Positions 7,660 to 15,284 of a stretch of DNA of 23,167 nucleotides are shown one piece after another. The position numbers and the translations under genes were made by a program. How positions within the stretch are numbered: the stretch's first letter is position 1; each line of letters starts with the position of its first letter. The notes under the pieces were generated by a model. It was not told the DNA's origin. It was given only the letters and a program-made list of their open reading frames with translations, and ran no database searches. Source of the DNA: Euryarchaeota archaeon UBA102 (GTDB taxonomy: Archaea; Thermoplasmatota; Poseidoniia; MGIII; CG-Epi1); assembly GCA_002509225.1 (NCBI GenBank), contig DAHL01000053.1:1-23167 (forward strand), in the 5' to 3' direction.

Positions 7660-9048
7660 TTATCCTTTTATGTAACTTTTCATAACGTCTTTTAATTCTT
7701 TTGTAAATTCACTCTTTATCTTTTTCATTTCTATTTCGTTATTCGCTTCTACAAACATTCTAATCACAGGTTGTGTATTTGAAGGTCTAAGTAAAACCCA
7801 TCCATTTTCAAGCCAAATTTTTACACCATCAATAGTTTCAACTCTATATCCATTTTCAATAAATTTTCTTTCTAGCTCTTCATTGATTTTAAATTTTATT
7901 TCATCGGCACATTCAAATTTTATTTCTTCATATGGGTATTCTTTCATTTTCTCAACTATATCTGAAAGTTCCATATTACTTTTACACACAACTTCGGCTA
8001 GACTCAAACTCATAACGAATGGATCATCGAAGAAATATTCAGTAAGCGTCGGCGCAAAGAAATGTGCAGAACTTTCCATGGCAAATACTGCATTATGTTT
8101 TTTGAGTAGCTCACAAACAAATACATCACCCACTCTAATCCATATCACCTCTACACCATCTTCTTTCAATTCTTCTTCTACTATCTTAGAACACGGAACC
8201 CCAACCAATACTGGTCCTTCATCTTTCGTTAGAATGTTCTTAGCCATTATCAATCCAGATTTTTCCGTTTTGACAACACTTCCTTTATTATCTACGAAAA
8301 CACATCTATCTGCATCACCATCAAACCCTATTCCAAAATCAAAGTTTCCATTTTCAATCATTTCAGATAATCCCTTTAGATTTTTAGCAGAAGGTTCAGA
8401 AGGTCTGTTTGGAAATCTTCCATCAGGTTCATTATTTATCGTCTTCACTTCAGCTCCCATTTTTTCAAATAATAACGATGCTACACCTGCTGCCGCACCA
8501 TTTCCCGGATCAATGGCAATCTTCATTCCATTCATTTTTGAAAATTTAGGCAGAATAAATTCTTGATATTCTTCTAGGACCTTTTCTGATAAAACTCTAT
8601 TAATTTCTCCAAATTCATTCCAAGATGGCATATGCATCTCTTCATCGAAAAAAATATCTTTAATTTCTATATTGCCTTCAGTATACCCAGTTCCATCTCC
8701 ATGACGAAATCTTATGCCATTGTATTCTGCAGGATTATGACTGGCAGTGATGTATACTCCACCACAGAAATCCCCTTTCCATGTCCAATAATTTGCAACT
8801 GGAATTGGAACCAATCCAATCATTTCTACATCATATCCTGTAGACGCCAAGCCTGATGCAACAGCTCTTTCTAAATGAGGTGAACTCAATCTTATATCGC
8901 GTCCAATAGAAATACGACCATGAATATTATTACGATTTAAATAAGTTCCATAAGCCATACCAACCTTAACAGCAATTTCAGTTGTCAATTCTTGATTAGC
9001 GATACCTCTTATGTCATATGCACGGAATATTTCCGGACTGGCATTCAT
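7660..9048 (-). CDS. Phosphomannomutase/phosphoglucomutase family enzyme
   Basis: A 462-residue alpha-D-phosphohexomutase that moves phosphate between C6 and C1 of a hexose (mannose, glucose or an amino sugar), feeding nucleotide-sugar and glycan synthesis. The N-terminal YDIRGIA block, the phosphoserine loop TASHNP (Ser103), the metal loop DGDADR (243-248) and the C-terminal phosphate-binding loop RPSNTQPVIR are all intact, so it should be active. The sugar-specificity loop, usually GEMSGH or GEESGH, reads MESSAH here (324-329), which leaves the substrate uncertain. First gene of a minus-strand run with the DUF92 gene. A TATA-like box at about 9072-9083 lies 24-35 bases upstream of the ATG, suggesting a short or absent leader. 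Confidence 0.92.
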   Translation of the reverse strand: MNASPEIFRAYDIRGIANQELTTEIAVKVGMAYGTYLNRNNIHGRISIGRDIRLSSPHLERAVASGLASTGYDVEMIGLVPIPVANYWTWKGDFCGGVYITASHNPAEYNGIRFRHGDGTGYTEGNIEIKDIFFDEEMHMPSWNEFGEINRVLSEKVLEEYQEFILPKFSKMNGMKIAIDPGNGAAAGVASLLFEKMGAEVKTINNEPDGRFPNRPSEPSAKNLKGLSEMIENGNFDFGIGFDGDADRCVFVDNKGSVVKTEKSGLIMAKNILTKDEGPVLVGVPCSKIVEEELKEDGVEVIWIRVGDVFVCELLKKHNAVFAMESSAHFFAPTLTEYFFDDPFVMSLSLAEVVCKSNMELSDIVEKMKEYPYEEIKFECADEIKFKINEELERKFIENGYRVETIDGVKIWLENGWVLLRPSNTQPVIRMFVEANNEIEMKKIKSEFTKELKDVMKSYIKG

Positions 9049-9129
9049 ATCTTTGTTGACAGAAGTCTCTATTTTAACTTAATCGTTTCGCCATAGTATA
9101 GATTTTAATCCACGAGTTTCTCTGGTTTT
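9049..9129. promoter_or_regulatory. Divergent promoter region, phosphohexomutase and thioredoxin-like genes
   Basis: An 81-base divergent gap. On the minus strand an AT-rich TATA-like box covers about 9072-9083, 24-35 bases from the mutase ATG. On the plus strand a box at about 9096-9109 lies 21-34 bases before the ATG at 9130. Neither start has a strong Shine-Dalgarno sequence, which fits leaderless or short-leader transcripts. Confidence 0.45.
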
Positions 9130-9672
9130 ATGGCCTTAACCGAATCTACTATGGTAAGTCTAGGAAAAAATGCTCCGGACTTTTATTTAGAAGGTACTGA
9201 TTACAAAATGTACAGTTTAAAGGATTTTGAAAATAAACCGCTGGTAGTTATATTTACATGCAATCATTGTCCATATGCTCAAGCCATAGAATCGCGCTTA
9301 ATTCATCTAGCTTCTGATTATCAAGATTCTGTATTTTTTGTTGCAATAAATTCTAACGATGTTGTCAATTATCCAGAAGATTCAATGGAAAATATGAGGA
9401 AAAGAGCAAAAGATAATCACTATCCATTCCCGTACTTACTCGATAAAACACAAGATATAGCTAGAAACTATGGTGCAGTTTGCACTCCAGATATCTTTCT
9501 TTTTAATTCTGAACAACATTTAGAATACAGGGGGCGTTTAGATGATAATTGGCAAAATGAAAATGAAGTCACTTCCGAGGATCTAAAATCTGCAATCGAT
9601 TCTGTTTTAGCTTCTAAAATAGTAAACCCTACTCAACACCCTTCTATGGGTTGTAATATAAAATGGAAATAG
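9130..9672 (+). CDS. Thioredoxin-like / peroxiredoxin-like (AhpC-TSA) family protein
   Basis: A 180-residue thioredoxin-fold protein. After a short N-terminus, GKNAPDF begins the AhpC/TSA-type fold; the redox motif CNHCPYA has two cysteines at 44 and 47 (CxxC), and the later segment CTPDIFLFN supplies the conserved proline loop. The C-terminal PSMGCNIKWK is characteristic of the small PRX-like family found across bacteria and archaea. It probably acts in the cytosol as a thiol oxidoreductase, since no signal peptide or membrane segment is seen. Partner and substrate cannot be read from the sequence. It ends 4 bases from the convergent zinc-knuckle gene. Confidence 0.85.
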   Translation: MALTESTMVSLGKNAPDFYLEGTDYKMYSLKDFENKPLVVIFTCNHCPYAQAIESRLIHLASDYQDSVFFVAINSNDVVNYPEDSMENMRKRAKDNHYPFPYLLDKTQDIARNYGAVCTPDIFLFNSEQHLEYRGRLDDNWQNENEVTSEDLKSAIDSVLASKIVNPTQHPSMGCNIKWK

Positions 9673-9676
9673 TATA

Positions 9677-9904
9677 TTATTCTATTTTCTTAATTTCATA
9701 AACTGAAAAGAAGTGTATGTCCGGATTCTTCTTTAACTTTTTAACACAATTACTACACATAGCCTGTATCAATCCTTGATTTTCATCCTTTTTCCATTTC
9801 AAATCACCTTGATAGCAATGAGATACTAAATATTCAGCTTCATCAGGTTCATTCAATTTGGTGGGGGTCAATCCATGAACATCAACACACATTCTACAAT
9901 ACAT
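9677..9904 (-). CDS. Small zinc-ribbon-like hypothetical protein
   Basis: A 75-residue protein I do not recognise. It has two Cys-x2-Cys knuckles, Cys3/Cys6 at the extreme N-terminus and Cys50/Cys53, spaced as in a zinc ribbon, plus His10, His29 and Cys30 that could also bind metal. The C-terminal third is lysine-rich (CVKKLKKNP). A nucleic-acid or protein-binding role is plausible but not shown. It has a probable own promoter (TATA-like box about 9930-9939 on the minus strand, 26-35 bases from the ATG) and is divergent from the Sec61-beta gene. Compositional fit with neighbours and conserved-looking knuckles support it as a real gene. Confidence 0.7.
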   Translation of the reverse strand: MYCRMCVDVHGLTPTKLNEPDEAEYLVSHCYQGDLKWKKDENQGLIQAMCSNCVKKLKKNPDIHFFSVYEIKKIE

Positions 9905-9985
9905 TGTCTTCTTTATTAGATTCTAATTGGGTTATTTACGTTTAATAACAAACCCTTAAATAAAAGAGCCATAGAGATAAGTTAG
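9905..9985. promoter_or_regulatory. Divergent promoter region, zinc-ribbon protein and Sec61-beta
   Basis: The plus-strand TATA-like box CTTAAATAAA at 9955-9964 sits 22-31 bases before the Sec61-beta ATG, so that transcript is probably leaderless or nearly so. A minus-strand box at about 9930-9939 is suitably placed for the zinc-ribbon gene. Pattern-based call. Confidence 0.5.
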
Positions 9986-10231
9986 ATGGCCAAAGAGAAG
10001 AAAACACAAGGTTTCCAATCAGCAGCTGGTTTGATAAGATATTTCGATGTCGAAGATTCCAAAGCTTTTACAATTTCTAAATGGGGGGTCTTCATGGCTG
10101 GTCTAGTTGCAATACTTGTAGTTGAATCTGCAAATGCCTGGGGCAGGGAAACTAGTGGCTATGTTTTATTAATCGGCCTTTTAACATTAATATTGATCGA
10201 ATATCAGATATACAGAAGTAAATTTTACTGA
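9986..10231 (+). CDS. Preprotein translocase subunit Sec61-beta, with extra C-terminal membrane segment
   Basis: An 81-residue membrane protein. The N-terminal block GFQSAAGLIRYFD (9-21) is the hallmark of archaeal Sec61-beta (SecG in some archaeal annotations), the small tail-anchored subunit of the SecYE-beta channel. Residues 33-51 form the expected membrane helix. Archaeal homologues usually end soon after it at about 50-60 residues; here residues 57-76 form a second, strongly hydrophobic segment, followed by the basic end RSKFY. This would turn the usual single anchor into a hairpin with the C-terminus back on the cytosolic side. The following acetyltransferase gene begins 23 bases later, so the two are likely co-transcribed. 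The subunit identity is good; topology is a prediction by eye. Confidence 0.85.
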   Translation: MAKEKKTQGFQSAAGLIRYFDVEDSKAFTISKWGVFMAGLVAILVVESANAWGRETSGYVLLIGLLTLILIEYQIYRSKFY

Positions 10232-10254
10232 TTTTATTTTCTGAGAGGTAAACT

Positions 10255-10689
10255 ATGGAATACATTCTGTTTCGGCCAGAATTGTTGAATAAAGTTATAG
10301 CTTTTTTAGATGAAAATATAACTGAACGTTATAGTCCCAAAATATTCACCAAAATTCACAATTTATGGCCGGAAGGCTTCATAATCGGTTTGATAAACAA
10401 TGAAATAAAATCTCTAATTTGCGGGGCAATAGTTCCCTCTTCTAAAAAATTACGTATTCTATTGGTAGTAGTTTCTCCCGAATATCGTTTACAAGGTTAT
10501 GGTAAAACACTTATGAACGAGCTAACAAATGTTGCCAGTTCTAAAGGTTGTAAAAGAATCTCTTTAGAGGTCAGAAATGATTCTAGAGCTATTTCCTTTT
10601 ACAATAAATTACAATTTTCAAAAGTAGATTTTATTCCATGTTATTATCAAGATGGAACTGATGCAATAGTTATGGAAAAAGAGCTTTAG
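10255..10689 (+). CDS. GNAT-family N-acetyltransferase, RimI/Ard1-like
   Basis: A 144-residue acetyltransferase. The acetyl-CoA pyrophosphate loop is RLQGYGKTL (R/QxxGxG/A motif), preceded by the strand LLVVVSPEY, and the C-terminal part SLEVRNDSRAISFYNKLQF followed by YYQDGTDAIVM is the RimI/Ard1 signature for protein N-terminal acetylation. It therefore most likely acetylates protein N-termini, perhaps ribosomal proteins, though other GNAT substrates cannot be excluded. A GAGGT Shine-Dalgarno-like sequence (10242-10246) precedes the ATG. It follows Sec61-beta closely and is followed by TFB, which has its own promoter. Confidence 0.85.
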   Translation: MEYILFRPELLNKVIAFLDENITERYSPKIFTKIHNLWPEGFIIGLINNEIKSLICGAIVPSSKKLRILLVVVSPEYRLQGYGKTLMNELTNVASSKGCKRISLEVRNDSRAISFYNKLQFSKVDFIPCYYQDGTDAIVMEKEL

Positions 10690-10769
10690 AGAGTCTGTTT
10701 AAAGCCATAAAGCTTATATACTGGCCTAATGCCGCGTTCTTCCCGCTATAAAAGGATTACGGAGAAACT
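10690..10769 (+). promoter_or_regulatory. TFB promoter and leader
   Basis: A TATA-like box (GCTTATATAC, about 10712-10721) should start transcription near 10740, giving a roughly 30-base leader that ends with GGAG at 10761-10764, five bases before the ATG. A second, very good TATA-like sequence, TATAAAAG at 10747-10754, lies inside this leader; see findings. Confidence 0.5.
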
Positions 10770-11777
10770 ATGGCAAAAAAATCAGACAATTCTAGTAACG
10801 ATTCGCCAAAGAAACCTAAGAGAGGTTGGAATGAATCTGAGGCCAAACCAAAGAAAAATCAAGAGAATGTAGAAACAACATTGTCATGCCCAGAATGCTC
10901 TAGTCACCGTTTAAAGAGAGATTATAGTCACGCAGAAGTCATTTGTGGGGACTGTGGTCTTGTTTTAGAAGATAATATTGTAGATCAAGGTCCAGAATGG
11001 AGGGCTTTTGATATGCAGCAAGAAAACGCTTTAGCTAGAGGAGGTCCACCAATGTCTGCGACTTTACCAGATAAAGGTTTATCTACTGAAATATCTCCAA
11101 CTAATAGGGATTATTACGGCCGAGCTATTTCCAATAAGAATCAATCTATGCTTTTCAGAATGAGAAAATGGCAAAGAAGGGCTAGAGCATCTAAATCCGC
11201 TGAAAGAAATATGGCAGTTGCAATGAGAGAAATGCAAGCCGTAGCTACTAATCTAAAACTTCCTAGAAGAATTCAAGAAGCCGCAGCATTTATCTACAGA
11301 AAAGCAATACAACAACAATCTCTAAGTGGTAGGGCAATTGAAATGGTTGCATGTGCTGCATTGTATGCTGCATGCAGACAAGAAGGTATCCCTAGAACAT
11401 TAACTGAAATAAGTCGTCACAGCAGATATTCCAGAAAGGAAATTTCACGTACTTATCAAGTAATGGTAAAGGCCTTGAAAATGCATTCAATGCCACCTAT
11501 GCCAGAAGATTATTTACCACGAATCTGTTCTAAATTGGAATTAACTCCTAAAGTTGAAACCGCTGCACGCGATCTGTTAAGAGCAGCACAGGATGTTCCG
11601 CTAACTAATTCTGTTCCGATTTCATTAGCTGCTGCAGCGATTTACATCGCTTCTATTATCAACAATGAAAGAAGAAAACAGAAAGATGTTGCAAAAGCTG
11701 CAGATTTAACTGAAGTTACTATCAGAAGTAGATACAAAGAAATGGCTAAGTTTTTGAATATAGATATTCACGTATAG
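10770..11777 (+). CDS. tfb: Transcription initiation factor TFB
   Basis: A 335-residue archaeal TFIIB homologue that binds TBP, the BRE and RNA polymerase to set the transcription start. The first 35 or so residues are a lysine/asparagine-rich, probably disordered extension. A zinc ribbon follows (Cys40, Cys43, Cys59, Cys62), then the B-reader/linker region GPEWRAFD through DKGLSTEIS, then two cyclin-like repeats: one about 130-225 containing SGRAIEMVACAALYAACRQEGIPRT and the second about 232-335 containing LAAAAIYIAS and a helix-turn-helix VAKAADLTEVTIRSRY. All functional parts are present. Archaea often carry several TFBs; nothing here shows which role this one has. Confidence 0.97.
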   Translation: MAKKSDNSSNDSPKKPKRGWNESEAKPKKNQENVETTLSCPECSSHRLKRDYSHAEVICGDCGLVLEDNIVDQGPEWRAFDMQQENALARGGPPMSATLPDKGLSTEISPTNRDYYGRAISNKNQSMLFRMRKWQRRARASKSAERNMAVAMREMQAVATNLKLPRRIQEAAAFIYRKAIQQQSLSGRAIEMVACAALYAACRQEGIPRTLTEISRHSRYSRKEISRTYQVMVKALKMHSMPPMPEDYLPRICSKLELTPKVETAARDLLRAAQDVPLTNSVPISLAAAAIYIASIINNERRKQKDVAKAADLTEVTIRSRYKEMAKFLNIDIHV

Positions 11778-11808
11778 TTCTTTTATCCTATTCGCTATCG
11801 AAGATTTG

Positions 11809-12915
11809 ATGGGTAGTATAGATTACAGAAGGCGCTGGAGAGCAGTAAAGAGATTTTTATCTAATAATAATTACGATGCTTATTTAGTTTCTCGACCCGC
11901 AAATATTCGTTGGCTATCTGATAGTAATTCATCTCCAGGTTCGCCCCCGTCCGCAAGTTTAGCGTATGCGATTATACCAAAAAAAGGAAAACCGATAGGC
12001 CTGTCGTCAACATTAGAACAAGAACGAGTTAGAAAATTCAATGCAATTTCAAATCTCAAAATTTTTGGACCTTATGAAGACTTATCAAGAGATGCAATCT
12101 CGTCCGATATTGCATTAAAAAATCTTGCCAAAGAAAATGCCTGGTCTTCAATATGTTTCGATACACTTTCTACTAAATTCAGAGGAATAAAATCGAAACA
12201 AGTTGCAGAAATTGAAAAACTACGTATGGTCAAGGACCAAGAAGAATTAAAACGAATAAAAAGCTCCATTTCAGTATCTGACAAAGCTCAACGCTTTACT
12301 CGGCATCTCGTTGAATGTGGTGAAGGTTTAACCGAAAAGGAAGTGGCATCTGAAATTGATTACTTCATGAGAAGAAAAAATATACAAGAAAACTCCTTCG
12401 GCACTATTGTAGCTTCAGGTTATAATTCTGCATTTCCCCACCATAATAACTCTAATAAAAGATTAAAAAATGGCGAACCAGTTATTTGTGATTTCGGAGT
12501 ATTTATGAACGGCTACTGTTCTGATATAACTCGGACATATTTCGTTGGAGGAGAAACAACCGATTACTGGAAAAAAAGATATAATGCCGTTCTTGAAGCT
12601 CAACAAAGATCATTCAACAGAGTTTCAAACGGACAATCGGGGCATGATGTCGATTCTGCTGGCAGAGATTATTTGAGAAAATTAGATTTTGCAAAATATT
12701 TTGTACACGGAACTGGTCATGGTTTCGGTTTAGAAATACATGAATCACCCTCTATGACATTCAAAAGTAAAGATATACTCCGTAAAAATATGACTATAAC
12801 GATTGAACCGGGAATTTATATTCCCAAAAAAGGAGGAATTAGAATCGAAGATGATATTTTGGTCACCAAAGACCATGCAATCACTTTGACAAAAGCGGCA
12901 CGAAATTTATTTTGA
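11809..12915 (+). CDS. M24 family metallopeptidase, Xaa-Pro aminopeptidase/dipeptidase-like
   Basis: A 368-residue creatinase-like N-domain plus pita-bread C-domain peptidase, cleaving next to proline in small peptides. The N-terminal YDAYLVSRPANIRWLSD block matches the family. All five metal ligands are visible in order: Asp228 (CDFGV), Asp239 (SDITRTY), His304 (GTGHGFG), Glu333 (TIEPGIYIP) and Glu347 (RIEDD). I start at the ATG at 11809 rather than the TTG immediately before it. Whether it is an aminopeptidase P or a prolidase cannot be decided by eye; the length fits PepQ/PepP-like archaeal prolidases. It lies 31 bases after TFB and 21 bases before elp3 on the same strand. Confidence 0.9.
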   Translation: MGSIDYRRRWRAVKRFLSNNNYDAYLVSRPANIRWLSDSNSSPGSPPSASLAYAIIPKKGKPIGLSSTLEQERVRKFNAISNLKIFGPYEDLSRDAISSDIALKNLAKENAWSSICFDTLSTKFRGIKSKQVAEIEKLRMVKDQEELKRIKSSISVSDKAQRFTRHLVECGEGLTEKEVASEIDYFMRRKNIQENSFGTIVASGYNSAFPHHNNSNKRLKNGEPVICDFGVFMNGYCSDITRTYFVGGETTDYWKKRYNAVLEAQQRSFNRVSNGQSGHDVDSAGRDYLRKLDFAKYFVHGTGHGFGLEIHESPSMTFKSKDILRKNMTITIEPGIYIPKKGGIRIEDDILVTKDHAITLTKAARNLF

Positions 12916-12936
12916 ATGCCGTCTAATTAATGTTCT

Positions 12937-14436
12937 GTGAATATAGCACAATTAACTGCAAATAGGATTCTTGACAAAAAACCAAGAGATAGAAACGCTC
13001 TGCAAAAAATCAAATTACAAGTCGCCAAAGAATTACGTGCTGATGCCGTTCCCAAAAATAACGAAATAATACCATTTATCAATTCACAAAAAGAACCGGA
13101 ACTAGCAAAACTTTTACGTGTTAAACCAATGAGAACAAGTGCAGGTGTTGCACCAGTCGCAGTAATGACTTCACCAGCTCCATGCCCACACGGTACCTGT
13201 ACATTTTGTCCAGGAGGTCCTACAAATGATAGTCCTCAGTCATATACTGGATTTGAACCGGCAGCACGAAGGGGTCGCAGACATGATTACAACCCAGAGT
13301 CACAAGTACGAGCTCGATTAGAACAGTATAAAAGAAATGGACACCCAACAGACAAAGTCGAACTGATTGTTATGGGGGGAACGTTTACTTCCAGAACTTT
13401 GGATTATCAAGAAAATTTTATACACGGAATGTTCCGAGCTTTGAATAATAAAGAATCAATTAACACCGATCAGTATCTTTTAGATAATGCAAATTCTAAT
13501 CATCGTTGTGTAGCTCTAACAATGGAAACTCGTCCGACAGAATGTAACGAATTTTCAGTTTTTCAAATGAGAAAAGCAGGCGCCACTAGGGTCGAAATCG
13601 GAGTACAATGTTTAACGGATTCAGTTCTGGATAAGATGAATCGTCAACAAAAAGTTACGGATGTAATAAATGCTACAAGATATCTCAAAGAAGCGGGGTT
13701 GAAAGTAGTTTATCATATGATGCCAGGTTTACCGGGTATGACTCCAGAAACTGATGTCCGAGATTTTGAACGCCTTTTCAATGACCCAGATTTTCAACCA
13801 GATATGTTGAAAATGTATCCAACATTATTGGTCAAGGGGTCACCTCTATCAAAAAATCCAGGCAATTACGTCCCTTATGATACTAACACAGCAGCTAAAG
13901 TAATAGCAGATTTCAAAGAACGAACTCCCCCTTATGTCAGGATTCAACGTATACAACGAGATATTCCTAAAAATCAAATAATTGATGGCGTTATGAATTC
14001 TAATCTCCGTCAATATGCTCGTCGTGAAATGAAAGAAAGGGGAACTAAATGTTTGTGTATAAATTGTCGTGAACTTTGGAGACGTTATATCGATCCTTCA
14101 GAAGCTGAATTAAAGGAAATTTCTTACTCTGCTAGTGGAGGGGAAGAAAAATTCCTTTCATTCGAAGTAGGTGACAAATTACTAGGATATCTAAGATTAA
14201 GATTAGACGAGAATGCTACTGTCAGGGAATTAAAAGTTACAGGTCAAGCCGCAGAAATAGGCAAGGTGGGCACCGGTGTACAACATATGGGCCTGGGTTC
14301 AAAACTTATGCAAATCGCAGAAGATTATGCATCTGATTATCCAAGTATACGCGTAACGCACGGCGCAGGTACTATGGAATATTATGAAAAATTAGGTTAT
14401 CACTTAAAAGATTATTATATGGTTAAAGATTTTTAA
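12937..14436 (+). CDS. elp3: Elp3, tRNA wobble-uridine carboxymethylation enzyme
   Basis: A 499-residue radical SAM plus acetyltransferase enzyme that builds cm5U-type modifications at the wobble uridine of tRNAs using acetyl-CoA. The cluster-binding cysteines are Cys83, Cys88 and Cys91 in CPHGTCTFCPGG, the archaeal spacing. ELIVMGGTFTSR, MPGLPGMTPETDV and the zinc-type segment CLCINCRELWRRY follow; the GNAT domain occupies roughly 380-499 with HMGLGSKLM as the acetyl-CoA loop and TMEYYEKLGY near the end. Archaeal Elp3 works without the other Elongator subunits. The start is a GTG at 12937, forced by an in-frame stop at 12928. Its 3' end overlaps the convergent 3-hydroxyacyl-CoA dehydrogenase gene by 4 bases. 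Confidence 0.96.
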   Translation: MNIAQLTANRILDKKPRDRNALQKIKLQVAKELRADAVPKNNEIIPFINSQKEPELAKLLRVKPMRTSAGVAPVAVMTSPAPCPHGTCTFCPGGPTNDSPQSYTGFEPAARRGRRHDYNPESQVRARLEQYKRNGHPTDKVELIVMGGTFTSRTLDYQENFIHGMFRALNNKESINTDQYLLDNANSNHRCVALTMETRPTECNEFSVFQMRKAGATRVEIGVQCLTDSVLDKMNRQQKVTDVINATRYLKEAGLKVVYHMMPGLPGMTPETDVRDFERLFNDPDFQPDMLKMYPTLLVKGSPLSKNPGNYVPYDTNTAAKVIADFKERTPPYVRIQRIQRDIPKNQIIDGVMNSNLRQYARREMKERGTKCLCINCRELWRRYIDPSEAELKEISYSASGGEEKFLSFEVGDKLLGYLRLRLDENATVRELKVTGQAAEIGKVGTGVQHMGLGSKLMQIAEDYASDYPSIRVTHGAGTMEYYEKLGYHLKDYYMVKDF

Positions 14437-15284
14437 TATTCGTAAAATCCTTTACCTGTTTTTTTCCCAAGTTCTCCTCTCTTTACCATATCTTCTAACA
14501 TCTTTGACGGTTTGTATTTTTCATCTTTAAATCCATCATACAAAGTATTCATGATGTGTAATACAGTATCTAAACCAATCAAATCTGCCAAAGCTAATGG
14601 TCCCATTGGGTGGTGCATCCCTAATTGCATTATTCCATCTATCGAAGTTTTAGATGCTACGCCCGTTTCTAAACATATTATCGCTTCATTTATCATTGGG
14701 CATAATATTCTATTAGATACAAATCCAGGATAATCATTTGCAGTCAAGGCAACTTTACCCATTTTTTCAGCTAATTTTACAGTTTTTTCAGTAGTTTCTT
14801 CACTGGTATCTTTTCCATTTATAATCTCTACTAATTTCATCAAAGGCACTGGATTCATGAAATGCATGCCAATTACTTTTTCAGGTCTTTCTGTATTCAT
14901 TGCTATTTTACCTATGCTTATACTAGACGTATTACTGGCCAATATTGCATTCTTTTTACAAATTTTATCAAGTTTCTTAAAAATTTCAAATTTTATTTCT
15001 TCTATCTCAGGTACCGCTTCTATCACAATATCTGAATTAGCTGCATCCTCTAATCTTAGAGATGTTTTTATTTCTTCTAAAATGGTTTTTGCCTTATCTC
15101 TATCTATTCTTTCTTTTTCCACAAACTTTCTCAAACTTTTTTCTATAGTTTCCATTCCATTATCAATGAATTCCGATTTTACATCTATCATTAAAACATC
15201 TAATCCAGACATAGCTGCAACTTGGGCTATTCCTGCCCCCATCTGACCAGAACCTATCACTGTCAGTTTTTGTTTATCACTCAT
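14433..15284 (-). CDS. 3-hydroxyacyl-CoA (3-hydroxybutyryl-CoA) dehydrogenase
   Basis: A 283-residue NAD(P)-dependent enzyme that interconverts 3-hydroxyacyl-CoA and 3-oxoacyl-CoA in fatty-acid or butyrate-type pathways. The Rossmann motif IGSGQMGAGIAQVAA begins the protein; the catalytic His lies in HFMNPVPLMKLVEI; NDYPGFVSNRILCP and GMHHPMGPLALADLIGLD are the conserved C-domain blocks. Length matches the stand-alone short HBD form typical of bacteria and some archaea rather than a fused multifunctional protein. The start overlaps the end of the argF gene by 8 bases, so they are co-transcribed although metabolically unrelated. No other beta-oxidation gene is in the window. Confidence 0.94.
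   Translation of the reverse strand: MSDKQKLTVIGSGQMGAGIAQVAAMSGLDVLMIDVKSEFIDNGMETIEKSLRKFVEKERIDRDKAKTILEEIKTSLRLEDAANSDIVIEAVPEIEEIKFEIFKKLDKICKKNAILASNTSSISIGKIAMNTERPEKVIGMHFMNPVPLMKLVEIINGKDTSEETTEKTVKLAEKMGKVALTANDYPGFVSNRILCPMINEAIICLETGVASKTSIDGIMQLGMHHPMGPLALADLIGLDTVLHIMNTLYDGFKDEKYKPSKMLEDMVKRGELGKKTGKGFYEY

Noticed and set aside
7883..8566. A 227-codon open frame on the plus strand inside the phosphohexomutase gene
   Set aside because: It is antisense to a gene with all catalytic motifs, has a serine/threonine-rich composition expected from the complement of AT-rich coding sequence, and shows no family motif.
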